Origin: Comamonadaceae bacterium
GTDB taxonomy: Bacteria; Pseudomonadota; Gammaproteobacteria; Burkholderiales; Burkholderiaceae_C
Assembly: GCA_027484575.1 (NCBI GenBank)
Contig: JAIXSQ010000018.1
Coordinates: 1-64,000, forward strand
Direction of reading: 5' to 3'
DNA length: 64,000 nucleotides
Shown here one piece after another: positions 25,878 through 42,402 of the stretch. How positions within the stretch are numbered: the stretch's first letter is position 1; each line of letters begins with the position of its first letter. The position numbers were made by a program, and so were the translations under genes. The notes beneath the pieces are model-generated. The model searched no databases, was not told where the DNA came from, and saw only the letters and a program-made list of their open reading frames with translations.

Positions 25878-26621
25878 ATGGCCCGCCTTCCACGCCTCAC
25901 CGTTCCCGGACTGCCGCACCACGTGATCCAGCGTGGCAACGATCGCCAGCCGATCGTGCGCGACGACGAGGACCGCCGGCATTTCCTGGACCTGCTCGGC
26001 GCCGCCGCCCGCGAGCAGCGGCTGGCCATCCATGCCTACGTGCTGATGGACAACCACCTGCACCTGCTGGCCACGCCCGCCGATGCGCAGGCGCTGCCCA
26101 CGGTGATGCAGTCGGTGGGTCGGCGCTACGTGCGCCACTTCAACGACAAGCACCGCCGCACCGGCGCCCTGTGGGAGGGCCGCTACCGCTCGACCCTGGT
26201 GCAGACCGACCGCTACCTGCTGGCCTGCATGGCCTACATCGAGCTCAACCCGGTGCGCGCCGGCATGGTCGCCACGCCGGCCGACTTCGCGTGGTCGAGC
26301 CATCGCGCCAATGTCGGGCTGGGCCACGGCCGGCTGGTGACGCCGCATCCCTTGTACTGGGCCTTGGGAGACACCCCGTTCGCGCGCGAACAGGCCTATG
26401 CCGCGCTCGTGGCCAGCGGCGTGTCCGACAGCCTGCGCGAGCGGCTCACGGCCTCGGCCCTGAAGGGTTGGGCCCTGGGCGACGAGAGCTTCGTGCGAGG
26501 GCTGGAAGGGCAGACGGCGCGTCGCGCGGCGCCGCGCGCGGCAGGACGCCCGTCGCTGGCCGTTAGATCTGTCCCCAATTCGAAACCAGAGATCATCCGC
26601 GAGCCAGAAAACGGGGTCTGA
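25878..26621 (+). CDS. REP-associated tyrosine transposase (Y1_Tnp/IS200-like domain)
   Basis: A 247-residue single-strand DNA transposase of the IS200/IS605-related RAYT family. The N-terminal MARLPRLTVPGLPHHVIQRG is the classic RAYT opening. The metal-binding HxH is H60-L-H62 in MDNHLHLLATP, and YIELNPVRAGMV carries the candidate catalytic tyrosine (Y120). TGALWEGRYRSTLV lies between them, and the C-terminal GDESFVRGLEG and Arg-rich stretch resemble RAYT DNA-binding tails. All key residues are present, so the protein looks intact. An upstream in-frame start at 25815 would read through the left repeat and is less likely. The last codons and TGA fall in the right repeat. Confidence 0.85.
   Translation: MARLPRLTVPGLPHHVIQRGNDRQPIVRDDEDRRHFLDLLGAAAREQRLAIHAYVLMDNHLHLLATPADAQALPTVMQSVGRRYVRHFNDKHRRTGALWEGRYRSTLVQTDRYLLACMAYIELNPVRAGMVATPADFAWSSHRANVGLGHGRLVTPHPLYWALGDTPFAREQAYAALVASGVSDSLRERLTASALKGWALGDESFVRGLEGQTARRAAPRAAGRPSLAVRSVPNSKPEIIREPENGV
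26565..26580 (+). repeat. Second REP-like motif inside the 3' end of the RAYT gene
   Basis: AGATCTGTCCCCAATT lies 31 bases before the right terminal repeat. Its reverse complement, AATTGGGGACAGATCT, resembles a motif I recall from repeats near RAYT genes in other proteobacteria. It encodes part of the terminal SVPNSKP peptide, which looks unlike the rest of the protein. Assignment rests on resemblance only. Confidence 0.35.
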
Positions 26622-26629
26622 CCCCGATT
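26611..26629 (-). repeat. Right palindromic repeat of the RAYT element
   Basis: ACGGGGTCTGACCCCGATT, the exact reverse complement of 25858-25876. The transposase stop codon TGA (26619-26621) lies in its centre. The gltB promoter-like sequence begins eight bases further on. Confidence 0.85.
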
Positions 26630-26636
26630 ATTCTGC

Positions 26637-26666
26637 TTGGCGTGGGGCGGGGTGCTGGCGTATCCT
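26637..26666 (+). promoter_or_regulatory. Candidate promoter of gltBD
   Basis: TTGGCG (26637-26642) and TATCCT (26661-26666) are spaced by 18 bases, 33 bases before the gltB ATG. The -35 lies immediately outside the right RAYT repeat, so the element may have replaced any more distal regulatory sites. Confidence 0.35.
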
Positions 26667-26698
26667 CGCAAACCCTGATTTTTGGACTGGAGCGTGCC

Positions 26699-31426
<4,728 letters not shown>

Positions 31427-31456
31427 CGCCGCAACGAACGACAGACGGAGCTACAC

Positions 31457-32923
<1,467 letters not shown>

Positions 32924-33135
32924 GACGGGCGGCGCCTGCGGGCCCGCCCTGGCAGGTCCGCGGCGCCGGCGCCATCGGCCATGTGCCGGCGGCTCCTGTC
33001 AATTCCTTCACGCAGGCGGGCTAGGTCGTCGGTCGCAACCGGCGGCCCTGCGCCGGGCCGGGGCTCGGCGGTGGCCGTATCATCGGTGCACTCCCTTCAC
33101 CCAGCCGGGCCCGTCCCGGCTGTTCCATTTCTCGC

Positions 33136-33945
33136 ATGCCCGATCCCGACAGCGTCCTCGTCGACTGCCGTGACCTGAGCTTCGGCTACGGGGAGCGGCG
33201 CATCCTCGACGGGGTGAGCTTCACCGTCCCGCAGGGCAAGGTGACGGCCCTGATGGGGGCCAGCGGCGGCGGCAAGACCACCGTGCTGCGGCTGATCGGC
33301 GGGCAGGTGCGGCCCCAGGCCGGCAGCCTGACCTTCGAGGGCCAGGAAGTCGCCACGCTGGACCAGGCCGGCCTGTACGCCCTGCGCCGTCGCATGGGCA
33401 TGCTGTTCCAGTTCGGCGCGCTCTTCACCGACATGAGCGTGTACGACAACGTGGCCTTCCCGCTGCGCGAGCACACCCAGCTGCCCGAGGCGCTGGTGCG
33501 CGACATCGTGCTGATGAAGCTCGATGCGGTGGGCCTGCGCGGCGCCCGCGACCTGATGCCGCGCGACCTGTCGGGCGGCATGGCCCGCCGGGTGGCGCTG
33601 GCGCGAGCCATCGCGCTGGACCCCGACCTCGTCATGTACGACGAGCCGTTCGCGGGGCTGGATCCGATCTCGCTGGGCACCGCCGCGCAACTGATCCGGC
33701 GGCTGAACGACGCACTGGGCATCACCTCGATCATCGTCTCGCACGACCTCGAGGAGACCTTCCGCATCGCCGACCAGGTGATCGTGCTGGCCAACGGGCG
33801 CATCGCCGCCCAGGGCACGCCGCAGGACGTGATGCAGTCCGACGACCCGCTGGTGTCGCAGTTCGTGCATGCCCGGCCCGACGGCCCGGTGCGTTTCCAC
33901 TACCCCGGCCCCGGCGTGGAGCAGGACTTCGGGGGGGAGCGCTGA
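33136..33945 (+). CDS. mlaF: Phospholipid ABC transporter ATPase MlaF
   Basis: The cytoplasmic ATPase of the Mla system, which keeps the outer membrane asymmetric by moving phospholipids between membranes. The 269-residue protein has Walker A GASGGGKT (41-48), the Q-loop segment FQFGALFTDMSVYDNVAFPL typical of MlaF, signature LSGGMARR (about 145-152), Walker B LVMYDEP and a switch histidine in SHDLEE. First gene of mlaFEDACB. The 212-base gap before it contains a TATCAT (33077-33082) that could be a -10 box. Confidence 0.95.
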   Translation: MPDPDSVLVDCRDLSFGYGERRILDGVSFTVPQGKVTALMGASGGGKTTVLRLIGGQVRPQAGSLTFEGQEVATLDQAGLYALRRRMGMLFQFGALFTDMSVYDNVAFPLREHTQLPEALVRDIVLMKLDAVGLRGARDLMPRDLSGGMARRVALARAIALDPDLVMYDEPFAGLDPISLGTAAQLIRRLNDALGITSIIVSHDLEETFRIADQVIVLANGRIAAQGTPQDVMQSDDPLVSQFVHARPDGPVRFHYPGPGVEQDFGGER

Positions 33946-34727
33946 TGGCCTGGTACAAGCCTGCCGACGTCGGCCGCGCCACCCGCGGCCTGCTGGCCGA
34001 CCTGGGCCACGGCGCCCGCCTGTTCCTGCGGCTGCTGGCGCTCAGCGGCCCGGCGCTGCGCCGGTTCGGCCTGGTGCGCGACCAGATCCACTTCCTGGGC
34101 AACTACTCGCTGGCGATCATCACGGTCTCGGGCCTGTTCGTCGGCTTCGTGCTGGGCCTGCAGGGCTACTACACGCTGCAGCGCTACGGCTCGTCCGAGG
34201 CCCTGGGCCTGCTGGTGGCGCTGTCGCTGGTGCGCGAGCTCGGGCCGGTGGTCACCGCGCTGCTGTTCGCCGGGCGGGCCGGCACCTCGCTGACCGCGGA
34301 GATCGGCCTCATGAAGGCGGGCGAGCAGCTCGCTGCCATGGAGATGATGGCCGTCGATCCGGTGCGCCGCATCCTCGCGCCGCGCTTCTGGGGCGGCGTG
34401 ATCGCCATGCCGCTGCTGGCGGCGGTGTTCAGCGCGGTGGGCATCATCGGCGGCTGGGTCGTGGGGGTGCTGCTCATCGGGGTGGACCCCGGCGCCTTCT
34501 GGAGCCAGATGCAGGGCGGCGTCGACGTGTTCGCCGACGTGGGCAACGGCGTGATCAAGAGCATGGTGTTCGGCGTGACCGTCACCTTCATCGCCCTGCT
34601 GCAGGGCTACGAGGCCCAGCCCACGCCCGAGGGCGTGTCGCGTGCCACCACCCGCACCGTGGTGGTGGGCTCGCTGGCGGTGCTGGCCCTGGACTTCATC
34701 CTGACCGCCATGATGTTCAGCATCTGA
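33945..34727 (+). CDS. mlaE: Phospholipid ABC transporter permease MlaE
   Basis: The inner-membrane permease of the Mla complex, 260 residues with about five or six hydrophobic segments. The permease core RELGPVVTALLFAGRAGTSLTAEIG is the family's hallmark, followed by EQLAAMEMMAVDPVRRI. The ATG overlaps the mlaF TGA by one base (TGATG), so translation is coupled. Works with MlaF, MlaD and MlaB as one complex. Confidence 0.96.
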   Translation: MAWYKPADVGRATRGLLADLGHGARLFLRLLALSGPALRRFGLVRDQIHFLGNYSLAIITVSGLFVGFVLGLQGYYTLQRYGSSEALGLLVALSLVRELGPVVTALLFAGRAGTSLTAEIGLMKAGEQLAAMEMMAVDPVRRILAPRFWGGVIAMPLLAAVFSAVGIIGGWVVGVLLIGVDPGAFWSQMQGGVDVFADVGNGVIKSMVFGVTVTFIALLQGYEAQPTPEGVSRATTRTVVVGSLAVLALDFILTAMMFSI

Positions 34728-34740
34728 GGGCAAGACAGAC

Positions 34741-35238
34741 ATGGAACGAACCAAGAACGACGTGTGGGTGGGGCTGTTCGTCCTGGTGGGCGCGCTGGCC
34801 ATCCTCTTCCTGGCCCTGCAGTCGGCCAACCTGCTGTCGCTGAGCTTCCAGTCCACCTACCCGGTGGTCGCGAAGTTCGACAACATCGGCGGCCTCAAGC
34901 CCAAGGCGGCCGTCAAGAGCTCGGGCGTGGTCGTGGGGCGGGTGCAGTCCATCGTGTTCGACGACAAGAGCTTCCAGGCGAAGGTGACCATCGCGATGGA
35001 GAGCCGCTACCAGTTCCCCAAGGACAGCTCGCTCAAGATCCTCACCAGCGGCCTGCTGGGCGAGCAGTACATCGGCATCGAGGCGGGCGCCGACGACAAG
35101 AACCTGGGCGCCGGCGATACCATCGCGAGCACGCAGTCGGCGGTCGTGCTCGAGAACCTGATCAGCCAGTTCCTCTACAACAAGGCCGCCGACGGGCCCG
35201 CCCCGGCCCAGCCTGCGGGCGGCGCCAAGAAGCCATGA
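34741..35238 (+). CDS. mlaD: Mla system substrate-binding MCE protein MlaD
   Basis: An MCE-domain protein of 165 residues anchored by an N-terminal helix (about 10-30) with the domain in the periplasm, where a hexamer forms a lipid channel on MlaE. FDNIGGLKPKAAVKSSGVVVG and LLGEQYIGIEAG are MCE family blocks. The Ala/Pro/Lys-rich tail overlaps the mlaA start by four bases. Confidence 0.95.
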   Translation: MERTKNDVWVGLFVLVGALAILFLALQSANLLSLSFQSTYPVVAKFDNIGGLKPKAAVKSSGVVVGRVQSIVFDDKSFQAKVTIAMESRYQFPKDSSLKILTSGLLGEQYIGIEAGADDKNLGAGDTIASTQSAVVLENLISQFLYNKAADGPAPAQPAGGAKKP

Positions 35239-36047
35239 ACCTCCTCGCCTCGCTGTCGTCCTCCCCGCGTGGCCTGCGCCTGCTGCGCGGGCTCGTGCTG
35301 GCGGCCGCCACGGCCGTGCTGGCCGGCTGCGCCACCGGGCCGGGCGTCAACCCGCACGACCCGCTGGAGCGCTTCAACCGCGACATCACCACGCTCAACG
35401 AGAACGTGGACCTGGTGCTGCTGCGCCCCACGGCGACCCTGTACCGCGAGTACGTGCCGCCGCTCGTGCGCACCGGCGTGTCGAACTTCTTCTCCAACCT
35501 GTCCGACGCCTGGTCGGCGGTGAACAACCTGCTGCAGCTGAAGGTGCGCTACGCGCTCGACTCGGGCGGGCGGTTCGTCGTCAACAGCACGCTCGGCCTG
35601 GGTGGCCTGATCGACATCGCCAGCGACATGAACATGGAGCGGCACCGCGAGGACTTCGGCCAGACCCTGGGCTACTGGGGCGTGCCGGCCGGCCCGTACG
35701 TGGTGCTGCCGCTGCTGGGGCCGTCGACGCTGCGCGACACCTTCGCGCTGCCCGTGGACTGGCGCGGCGACCCGCTGTACCACGTGAACCCCGAGGGGCA
35801 CCGCAACGGCCTGTACGTGCTGCGGGTGGTCAACGTGCGCTCCAACCTGCTGCGCGCCAGCGACGTGCTCGACGGCGCCGCGCTGGACAAGTACAGCTTC
35901 ACCCGCGACGCCTACCTGCAGCGCCGCCGGGCCGAGATCCGCGAGAGCGAGGGCGACGTCGAGGACCCGAGCGACGGCGCGATCAGCGACCCGTCGGAGG
36001 CACCTGCCGCGGCCCCGGCCGCGGCGGGGACGGCGCCGGCCCGCTAG
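35235..36047 (+). CDS. mlaA: Outer-membrane lipoprotein MlaA (VacJ)
   Basis: The outer-membrane component that removes phospholipids from the outer leaflet. A 270-residue lipoprotein with lipobox VLAGC, the family opening DPLERFNRDI, the DSGGRFVVNSTLGLGGL core and GPYVVLPLLGPSTLRD. A low-complexity acidic/Ala-Pro tail follows the conserved domain. In enterics mlaA is elsewhere in the genome; its place between mlaD and mlaC here is common in betaproteobacteria. Its ATG overlaps the mlaD stop. Confidence 0.95.
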   Translation: MNLLASLSSSPRGLRLLRGLVLAAATAVLAGCATGPGVNPHDPLERFNRDITTLNENVDLVLLRPTATLYREYVPPLVRTGVSNFFSNLSDAWSAVNNLLQLKVRYALDSGGRFVVNSTLGLGGLIDIASDMNMERHREDFGQTLGYWGVPAGPYVVLPLLGPSTLRDTFALPVDWRGDPLYHVNPEGHRNGLYVLRVVNVRSNLLRASDVLDGAALDKYSFTRDAYLQRRRAEIRESEGDVEDPSDGAISDPSEAPAAAPAAAGTAPAR

Positions 36048-36117
36048 AGTTGCGGGCTGTTGCAACCGGGACGGCCGCCCAGGAACCGCCGGGCCGCCCG
36101 GTGTTCCAACACCCAGC

Positions 36118-36136
36118 GGCGGGCCGCAGGCCCGCC
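36118..36136 (+). promoter_or_regulatory. GC hairpin between mlaA and mlaC
   Basis: GGCGGGCC and GGCCCGCC form a perfect 8-bp stem with a GCA loop, ten bases before the mlaC ribosome-binding site (GAAAGGA, 36147-36153). There is no T-tract, so it may stabilise or process the mRNA rather than terminate it. Confidence 0.35.
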
Positions 36137-36161
36137 CCGATGCACTGAAAGGACACCCACG

Positions 36162-36815
36162 ATGCACCGACGCACCCTCGGCCGTGCCGCCGCCGCCCTG
36201 CTGGCCCTGGCCGCCATGGCCAGCCTCGCCCCCAGCGCCGCCTGGGCCGCCGACGAGGCACCCGATGCCTTCATCAAGCGCCTGTCCGACGACACGCTCG
36301 ACGCGATCAAGGCCGACAAGTCGATCCAGGCCGGCAACCTCGACAAGGTCATCGCGCTGGTCGACAGCAAGATCATGCCGAACGTCAACTTCCAGAAGAT
36401 GACGGCGGCCGCGGTGGGCCCGGCCTGGCGCCAGGCCACGCCCGAGCAGCGCACGCGCCTGCAGCAGGAGTTCAAGACCCTGCTGGTGCGCACCTACGCC
36501 GGCGCGCTGGCCCAGGTGAGCGACCAGACCATCCAGGTCAAGCCGCTGCGCGGCACGGCCGAGGACAAGGAGATCGTGGTGCGCACCGAGGTGCGGGGCC
36601 GCGGCGACCCGATCCAGCTCGACTACCGCCTCGAGAAGACGCCGGGCGAGGGCGCCGGCTGGAAGATCTACAACCTGAACGTGCTGGGCGCCTGGCTGGT
36701 CGAGAACTACCGCAGCCAGTTCGCCCCCGAGGTGAACGCCAAGGGCATCGACGGCCTGATCGCCGCGCTGACCGAGCGCAACAAGGCCAACGCGGGCCCC
36801 GCGCGCAAGGGCTGA
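36162..36815 (+). CDS. mlaC: Periplasmic phospholipid-binding protein MlaC
   Basis: A periplasmic lipid shuttle between MlaA and MlaFEDB, 217 residues. A signal peptide ends near AAWAADE (about 30), followed by the MlaC/Ttg2D domain with IMPNVNFQKMTAAAVGPAWRQ and FKTLLVRTYAGAL, both recognisable family blocks. ATG 36162 has GAAAGGA eight bases upstream, making the start secure. It is separated from mlaA by 114 bases with a hairpin. Confidence 0.94.
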   Translation: MHRRTLGRAAAALLALAAMASLAPSAAWAADEAPDAFIKRLSDDTLDAIKADKSIQAGNLDKVIALVDSKIMPNVNFQKMTAAAVGPAWRQATPEQRTRLQQEFKTLLVRTYAGALAQVSDQTIQVKPLRGTAEDKEIVVRTEVRGRGDPIQLDYRLEKTPGEGAGWKIYNLNVLGAWLVENYRSQFAPEVNAKGIDGLIAALTERNKANAGPARKG

Positions 36816-36818
36816 GCC

Positions 36819-37103
36819 ATGCTGGTGCTGCCCGCCGAGCTCACGCATGCGCAGGCCGCCGGCTGCAGCCGCATGCTTGCGCAGGCGCTGCGCGCCATGC
36901 CGGCGGGGCAGGGCGTCGCCGTGGCCGATGCCTCGCCCCTGGAGCGGTTCGATTCGTCCGCGCTGGCGGTGCTGCTGGAATGCCGGCGCGAGGCCCTGGG
37001 CGCCGGCAAGCAGTTCGCCGTCGCGGGCCTGCCGGCACGGCTGCGCAGCCTGGCCACCCTCTACGGCGTGGCCGGCCTGCTGCCCGAACCGCACGCCGCC
37101 TGA
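36819..37103 (+). CDS. mlaB: STAS-domain protein MlaB
   Basis: A 94-residue cytoplasmic STAS protein that binds MlaF and stabilises the transporter. LERFDSSALAVLLECRREA carries the DSSA motif, with the serine at the usual phospho-acceptor position of STAS proteins. It lies three bases after mlaC and is the last gene of the mla operon. Confidence 0.88.
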   Translation: MLVLPAELTHAQAAGCSRMLAQALRAMPAGQGVAVADASPLERFDSSALAVLLECRREALGAGKQFAVAGLPARLRSLATLYGVAGLLPEPHAA

Positions 37104-37190
37104 AGGGCTGTCGGCGCGGCCCGCCGGGCAGCACGCGCCAGCCCCCTAAAATCGCGGGTTTTCCCCCGCCCGCGCCACCGCGGGTCGTCC

Positions 37191-38113
<923 letters not shown>

Positions 38114-38117
<4 letters not shown>

Positions 38118-38893
38118 TGGCCGGACTGCCCGACGCAGGCGGCGGCTGGCGCACGCTGCTGTACAAGGAGGTGCTGCGCTTCTGGAAGGTCAGCTTCCAG
38201 ACCGTGGCGGCCCCGGTGCTCACCGCGGTGCTGTACCTGCTGATCTTCGGCCACGTGCTCGAGGACCACGTCAAGGTCTACGACCGCATCCCCTACACCG
38301 CCTTCCTGGTGCCCGGCCTGGTGATGATGAGCGTGCTGCAGAACGCGTTCGCCAACAGCTCGTCGTCGCTGATCCAGAGCAAGATCATGGGCAACCTGGT
38401 CTTCGTGCTGCTCACGCCGCTGTCGCACCGCGCCTGGTACCTGGCCTACGTCGGCTCGTCGGTGGCGCGCGGCCTGGTGGTGGGGCTGGGCGTGTTCCTG
38501 GTCACCGCCTTCTTCGCGCGGCCGCAGCTGGCCTACCCGCTGTGGGTGCTGGCCTTCGCGCTGCTGGGTGCGGGCATGCTCGGCTCGCTGGGCGTGGTGG
38601 CCGGCCTGTGGGCCGAGAAGTTCGACCAGATGGCGGCGTTCCAGAACTTCATCATCATGCCCATGACCTTCCTGTCGGGCGTGTTCTATTCGATCCATTC
38701 GTTGCCGCCGTTCTGGCAGCGCGTGAGCCACCTGAACCCGTTCTTCTACATGATCGACGGCTTCCGCTACGGCTTCTTCGGCGTCAGCGACGTCTCGCCC
38801 TGGCTCAGCCTGGCGATCGTCGGCACGGCCATGGCCGTGGTCGCCGCGATCGCGCTGCACCTGCTGCGCATCGGCTACAAGATCCGCGGCTGA
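38114..38893 (+). CDS. yadH: ABC-2 type transporter permease (YadH-like)
   Basis: A six-helix inner-membrane permease of 259 residues. The ABC-2 family signature is seen in FQNFIIMPMTFLSGVFYSIHSLPPFW and the following HLNPFFYMIDGFRYGFFG. It partners the ATPase immediately upstream through an ATGA overlap; an adjacent second ATG at 38117 is an equally possible start. Confidence 0.88.
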
Positions 38894-38917
38894 AGCCCGT
38901 CCCACCGCACACTGCCC

Positions 38918-39163
38918 ATGACCGCCGAGGAACTGCGCTCCATCATCGCCGCCGGACTGCCCTGCGAGCACCTGACCGTCGACGGCGACGGCCGCCACTG
39001 GTCGGCCGTCATCGTCTCGCCCGAGTTCGAGGGCAAGCGGCCGATCCAGCGCCACCAGCGCGTCTACGCCACGCTGGGCAGCCGCATGCACACCGACGAG
39101 GTGCATGCCCTGTCCATGCGCACCCTCACGCCGGCCGAATGGGCCGCCGCCGGAAAGGCCTGA
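38918..39163 (+). CDS. ibaG: BolA-family protein IbaG
   Basis: An 81-residue BolA-type protein. These small proteins bind monothiol glutaredoxins through a shared Fe-S cluster. The conserved VYATLGSRMHTDEVHALSMR segment carries the family histidines. It lies two bases before murA, the same pairing as the yrbA/ibaG-murA locus of E. coli, and after the YadGH exporter. Confidence 0.9.
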   Translation: MTAEELRSIIAAGLPCEHLTVDGDGRHWSAVIVSPEFEGKRPIQRHQRVYATLGSRMHTDEVHALSMRTLTPAEWAAAGKA

Positions 39164-39164
39164 G

Positions 39165-40429
<1,265 letters not shown>

Positions 40430-40433
<4 letters not shown>

Positions 40434-41080
40434 TCACGCTGGCACTGTCCAAGGGACGGATCTTCGACGAGACGCTGCCGCTGCTGCAGGAGGCCGGCAT
40501 CCGCGTGCTCGAGGACCCCGAGACCTCGCGCAAGCTGATCCTGCCCACCGACGACCCGCAGGTGCGGGTGGTGCTGGTGCGCGCCAGCGACGTGCCCACC
40601 TACGTGCAGTACGGCGGCGCCGACCTGGGCGTGACCGGCCTGGACACCCTGATCGAGCACGGCAGCCAGGGGCTGGTGCAGCCGCTGGACCTGCGCATCG
40701 CGCGCTGCCGCGTCAGCGTGGCGGTGCGCGCCGACTACGACTACGCCAGCGCGGTGCGGCAGGGCGCGCGGCTGCGCGTGGCCACCAAGTACGTGGGCAT
40801 CGCGCGCGAGTTCTTCGCCGCCAAGGGCGTGCACGTGGACCTGATCAAGCTGTACGGCTCGATGGAGCTCGCGCCGCTCACGGGCCTGGCCGATGCCATC
40901 GTCGACCTGGTGTCCACCGGCAACACGCTCAAGGCCAACCAGCTGGTCGAGGTCGAGCGGATCATGGACATCAGCTCGCGCCTGGTGGTCAACCAGGCCG
41001 CGCTCAAGCTCAAGCAGCCGTCCATCCGCCGCCTGATCGACGCGTTCGCGCGGGCCACGGCCGCGCGCCCCCAAGCATGA
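40430..41080 (+). CDS. hisG: ATP phosphoribosyltransferase, short form
   Basis: The first step of histidine synthesis. The 216-residue protein is the short form without the C-terminal regulatory domain, containing ITLALSKGRIFDETLPLL and the PRPP-binding DLVSTGNTLKANQL. Short HisG normally needs the HisRS-like partner HisZ for activity and feedback control; no hisZ is present in this window. Overlaps murA and hisD by ATGA on both sides. Confidence 0.96.
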
Positions 41081-42402
41081 CCCTGCAAGCCCGCCCCCTG
41101 CGCCTGTCCACGGCCGATGCCGGATTCGACGCCGCCTTCCAGGCCCGGCTGCATTGGTCGGCCGAGACCGACGCCGGCATCGAGCAGGCGGTGGCCGGCA
41201 TCCTGGCCGACGTGCAGCAGCGCGGCGATGCCGCGGTGCTCGAGTACACCCGCCGCTTCGACGCGCTGGACGCGCCGTCGATGCAGGCGCTGGAGCTCAC
41301 CGCCGCCGAACTGAAGGCCGCCTTCGAGGGCCTGCCCGCCGCCCAGCGCGACGCGCTGCAGGTCGCGGCCGCGCGGGTGCGCAGCTACCACGAGGCCCAG
41401 AAGAAGGCCTCGGGCGAGAGCTGGACCTACCGCGACGCCGACGGGACGCTGCTGGGCCAGAAGGTCACGCCGCTGGACCGGGTGGGCATCTACGTGCCGG
41501 GCGGCAAGGCCGCCTATCCCTCGTCGGTGCTGATGAACGCCATCCCGGCGCACGTGGCCGGCGTGGGCGAGATCGTCATGGTGGTGCCCACCCCGCGCGG
41601 CGAGAAGAACCCGCTGGTGCTGGCGGCCGCCCACGTGGCCGGCGTCAGCCGCGCCTTCACCATCGGCGGCGCCCAGGCCGTGGCCGCGCTGGCGCACGGC
41701 ACGGCCACCGTGCCGCGGGTGGACAAGATCACCGGCCCGGGCAACGCCTACGTGGCCGCCGCCAAGCGCCGCGTCTTCGGCCTGGTGGGCATCGACATGA
41801 TCGCGGGGCCCAGCGAGATCCTGGTGCTGGCCGACGGCAGCACGCCAGCCGACTGGGTCGCGATGGACCTGTTCTCGCAGGCCGAGCACGACGAGCTGGC
41901 GCAGAGCATCCTGCTGTGCCCCGATGCCGCCTACATCGACGCGGTGCAGGCGGCGATCGACCGGCTGCTGCCGGCCATGCCGCGTGCGCAGATCATCGCC
42001 CGGAGCCTGAACGGCCGCGGGGCGCTGATCCACACGGCGTCGATGGACGAGGCCTGCGCCATCAGCAACCGCATCGCGCCCGAGCACCTGGAGATCGCCA
42101 GCCGCGAGCCGCACCGCTGGGAGCCGCTGCTGCGCCATGCCGGCGCGATCTTCCTGGGCGCCTGGACCAGCGAGAGCCTGGGCGACTACTGCGCCGGCCC
42201 CAACCACGTGCTGCCCACCAGCAGCACCGCCCGCTTCTCCAGCCCGCTGGGCGTGTACGACTTCCAGAAGCGCAGCAGCCTGATCGAGGTGAGCGAGCAG
42301 GGCGCGCGGTCGCTGGGCCAGGTGGCCTCGGTGCTGGCCCACGGCGAGGGCCTGCAGGCGCATGCGCGCGCGGCCGAGATGCGCATGGAGGGCGGCCAAT
42401 GA
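41077..42402 (+). CDS. hisD: Histidinol dehydrogenase
   Basis: Zinc enzyme of 441 residues oxidising histidinol to histidine, the last two steps of the pathway. Recognised by RVGIYVPGGKAAYPSSVLMN, KITGPGNAYVAAAKR, IAGPSEILVLAD and the zinc-ligand region SQAEHDE. Overlaps hisG and hisC by four bases each, suggesting translational coupling. Confidence 0.97.
   Translation: MTLQARPLRLSTADAGFDAAFQARLHWSAETDAGIEQAVAGILADVQQRGDAAVLEYTRRFDALDAPSMQALELTAAELKAAFEGLPAAQRDALQVAAARVRSYHEAQKKASGESWTYRDADGTLLGQKVTPLDRVGIYVPGGKAAYPSSVLMNAIPAHVAGVGEIVMVVPTPRGEKNPLVLAAAHVAGVSRAFTIGGAQAVAALAHGTATVPRVDKITGPGNAYVAAAKRRVFGLVGIDMIAGPSEILVLADGSTPADWVAMDLFSQAEHDELAQSILLCPDAAYIDAVQAAIDRLLPAMPRAQIIARSLNGRGALIHTASMDEACAISNRIAPEHLEIASREPHRWEPLLRHAGAIFLGAWTSESLGDYCAGPNHVLPTSSTARFSSPLGVYDFQKRSSLIEVSEQGARSLGQVASVLAHGEGLQAHARAAEMRMEGGQ

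Larger units (their letters stand above)
25858..26629 (+). mobile_element. RAYT element bounded by 19-bp inverted repeats
   Basis: The segment from 25858 to 26629 consists of one transposase gene flanked by perfect 19-bp inverted repeats, each itself a palindrome. The left repeat ends one base before the start codon and the right repeat contains the stop codon, so the gene fills the element completely. It separates the methyltransferase region from gltB. This arrangement fits a REP-associated tyrosine transposase with its own REP-like hairpins rather than a classical insertion sequence; no target-site duplication was identified. Confidence 0.7.

Noticed and set aside
32924..33135. Terminator or small RNA between gltD and mlaF
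   Set aside because: Only a weak 6-bp GC stem without a T-tract was found, and no promoter plus terminator pair typical of a small RNA gene.
36940..36965. GGTTCGATTC-like sequence resembling a tRNA T-arm
   Set aside because: It lies inside mlaB coding sequence and there is no acceptor or anticodon stem around it.
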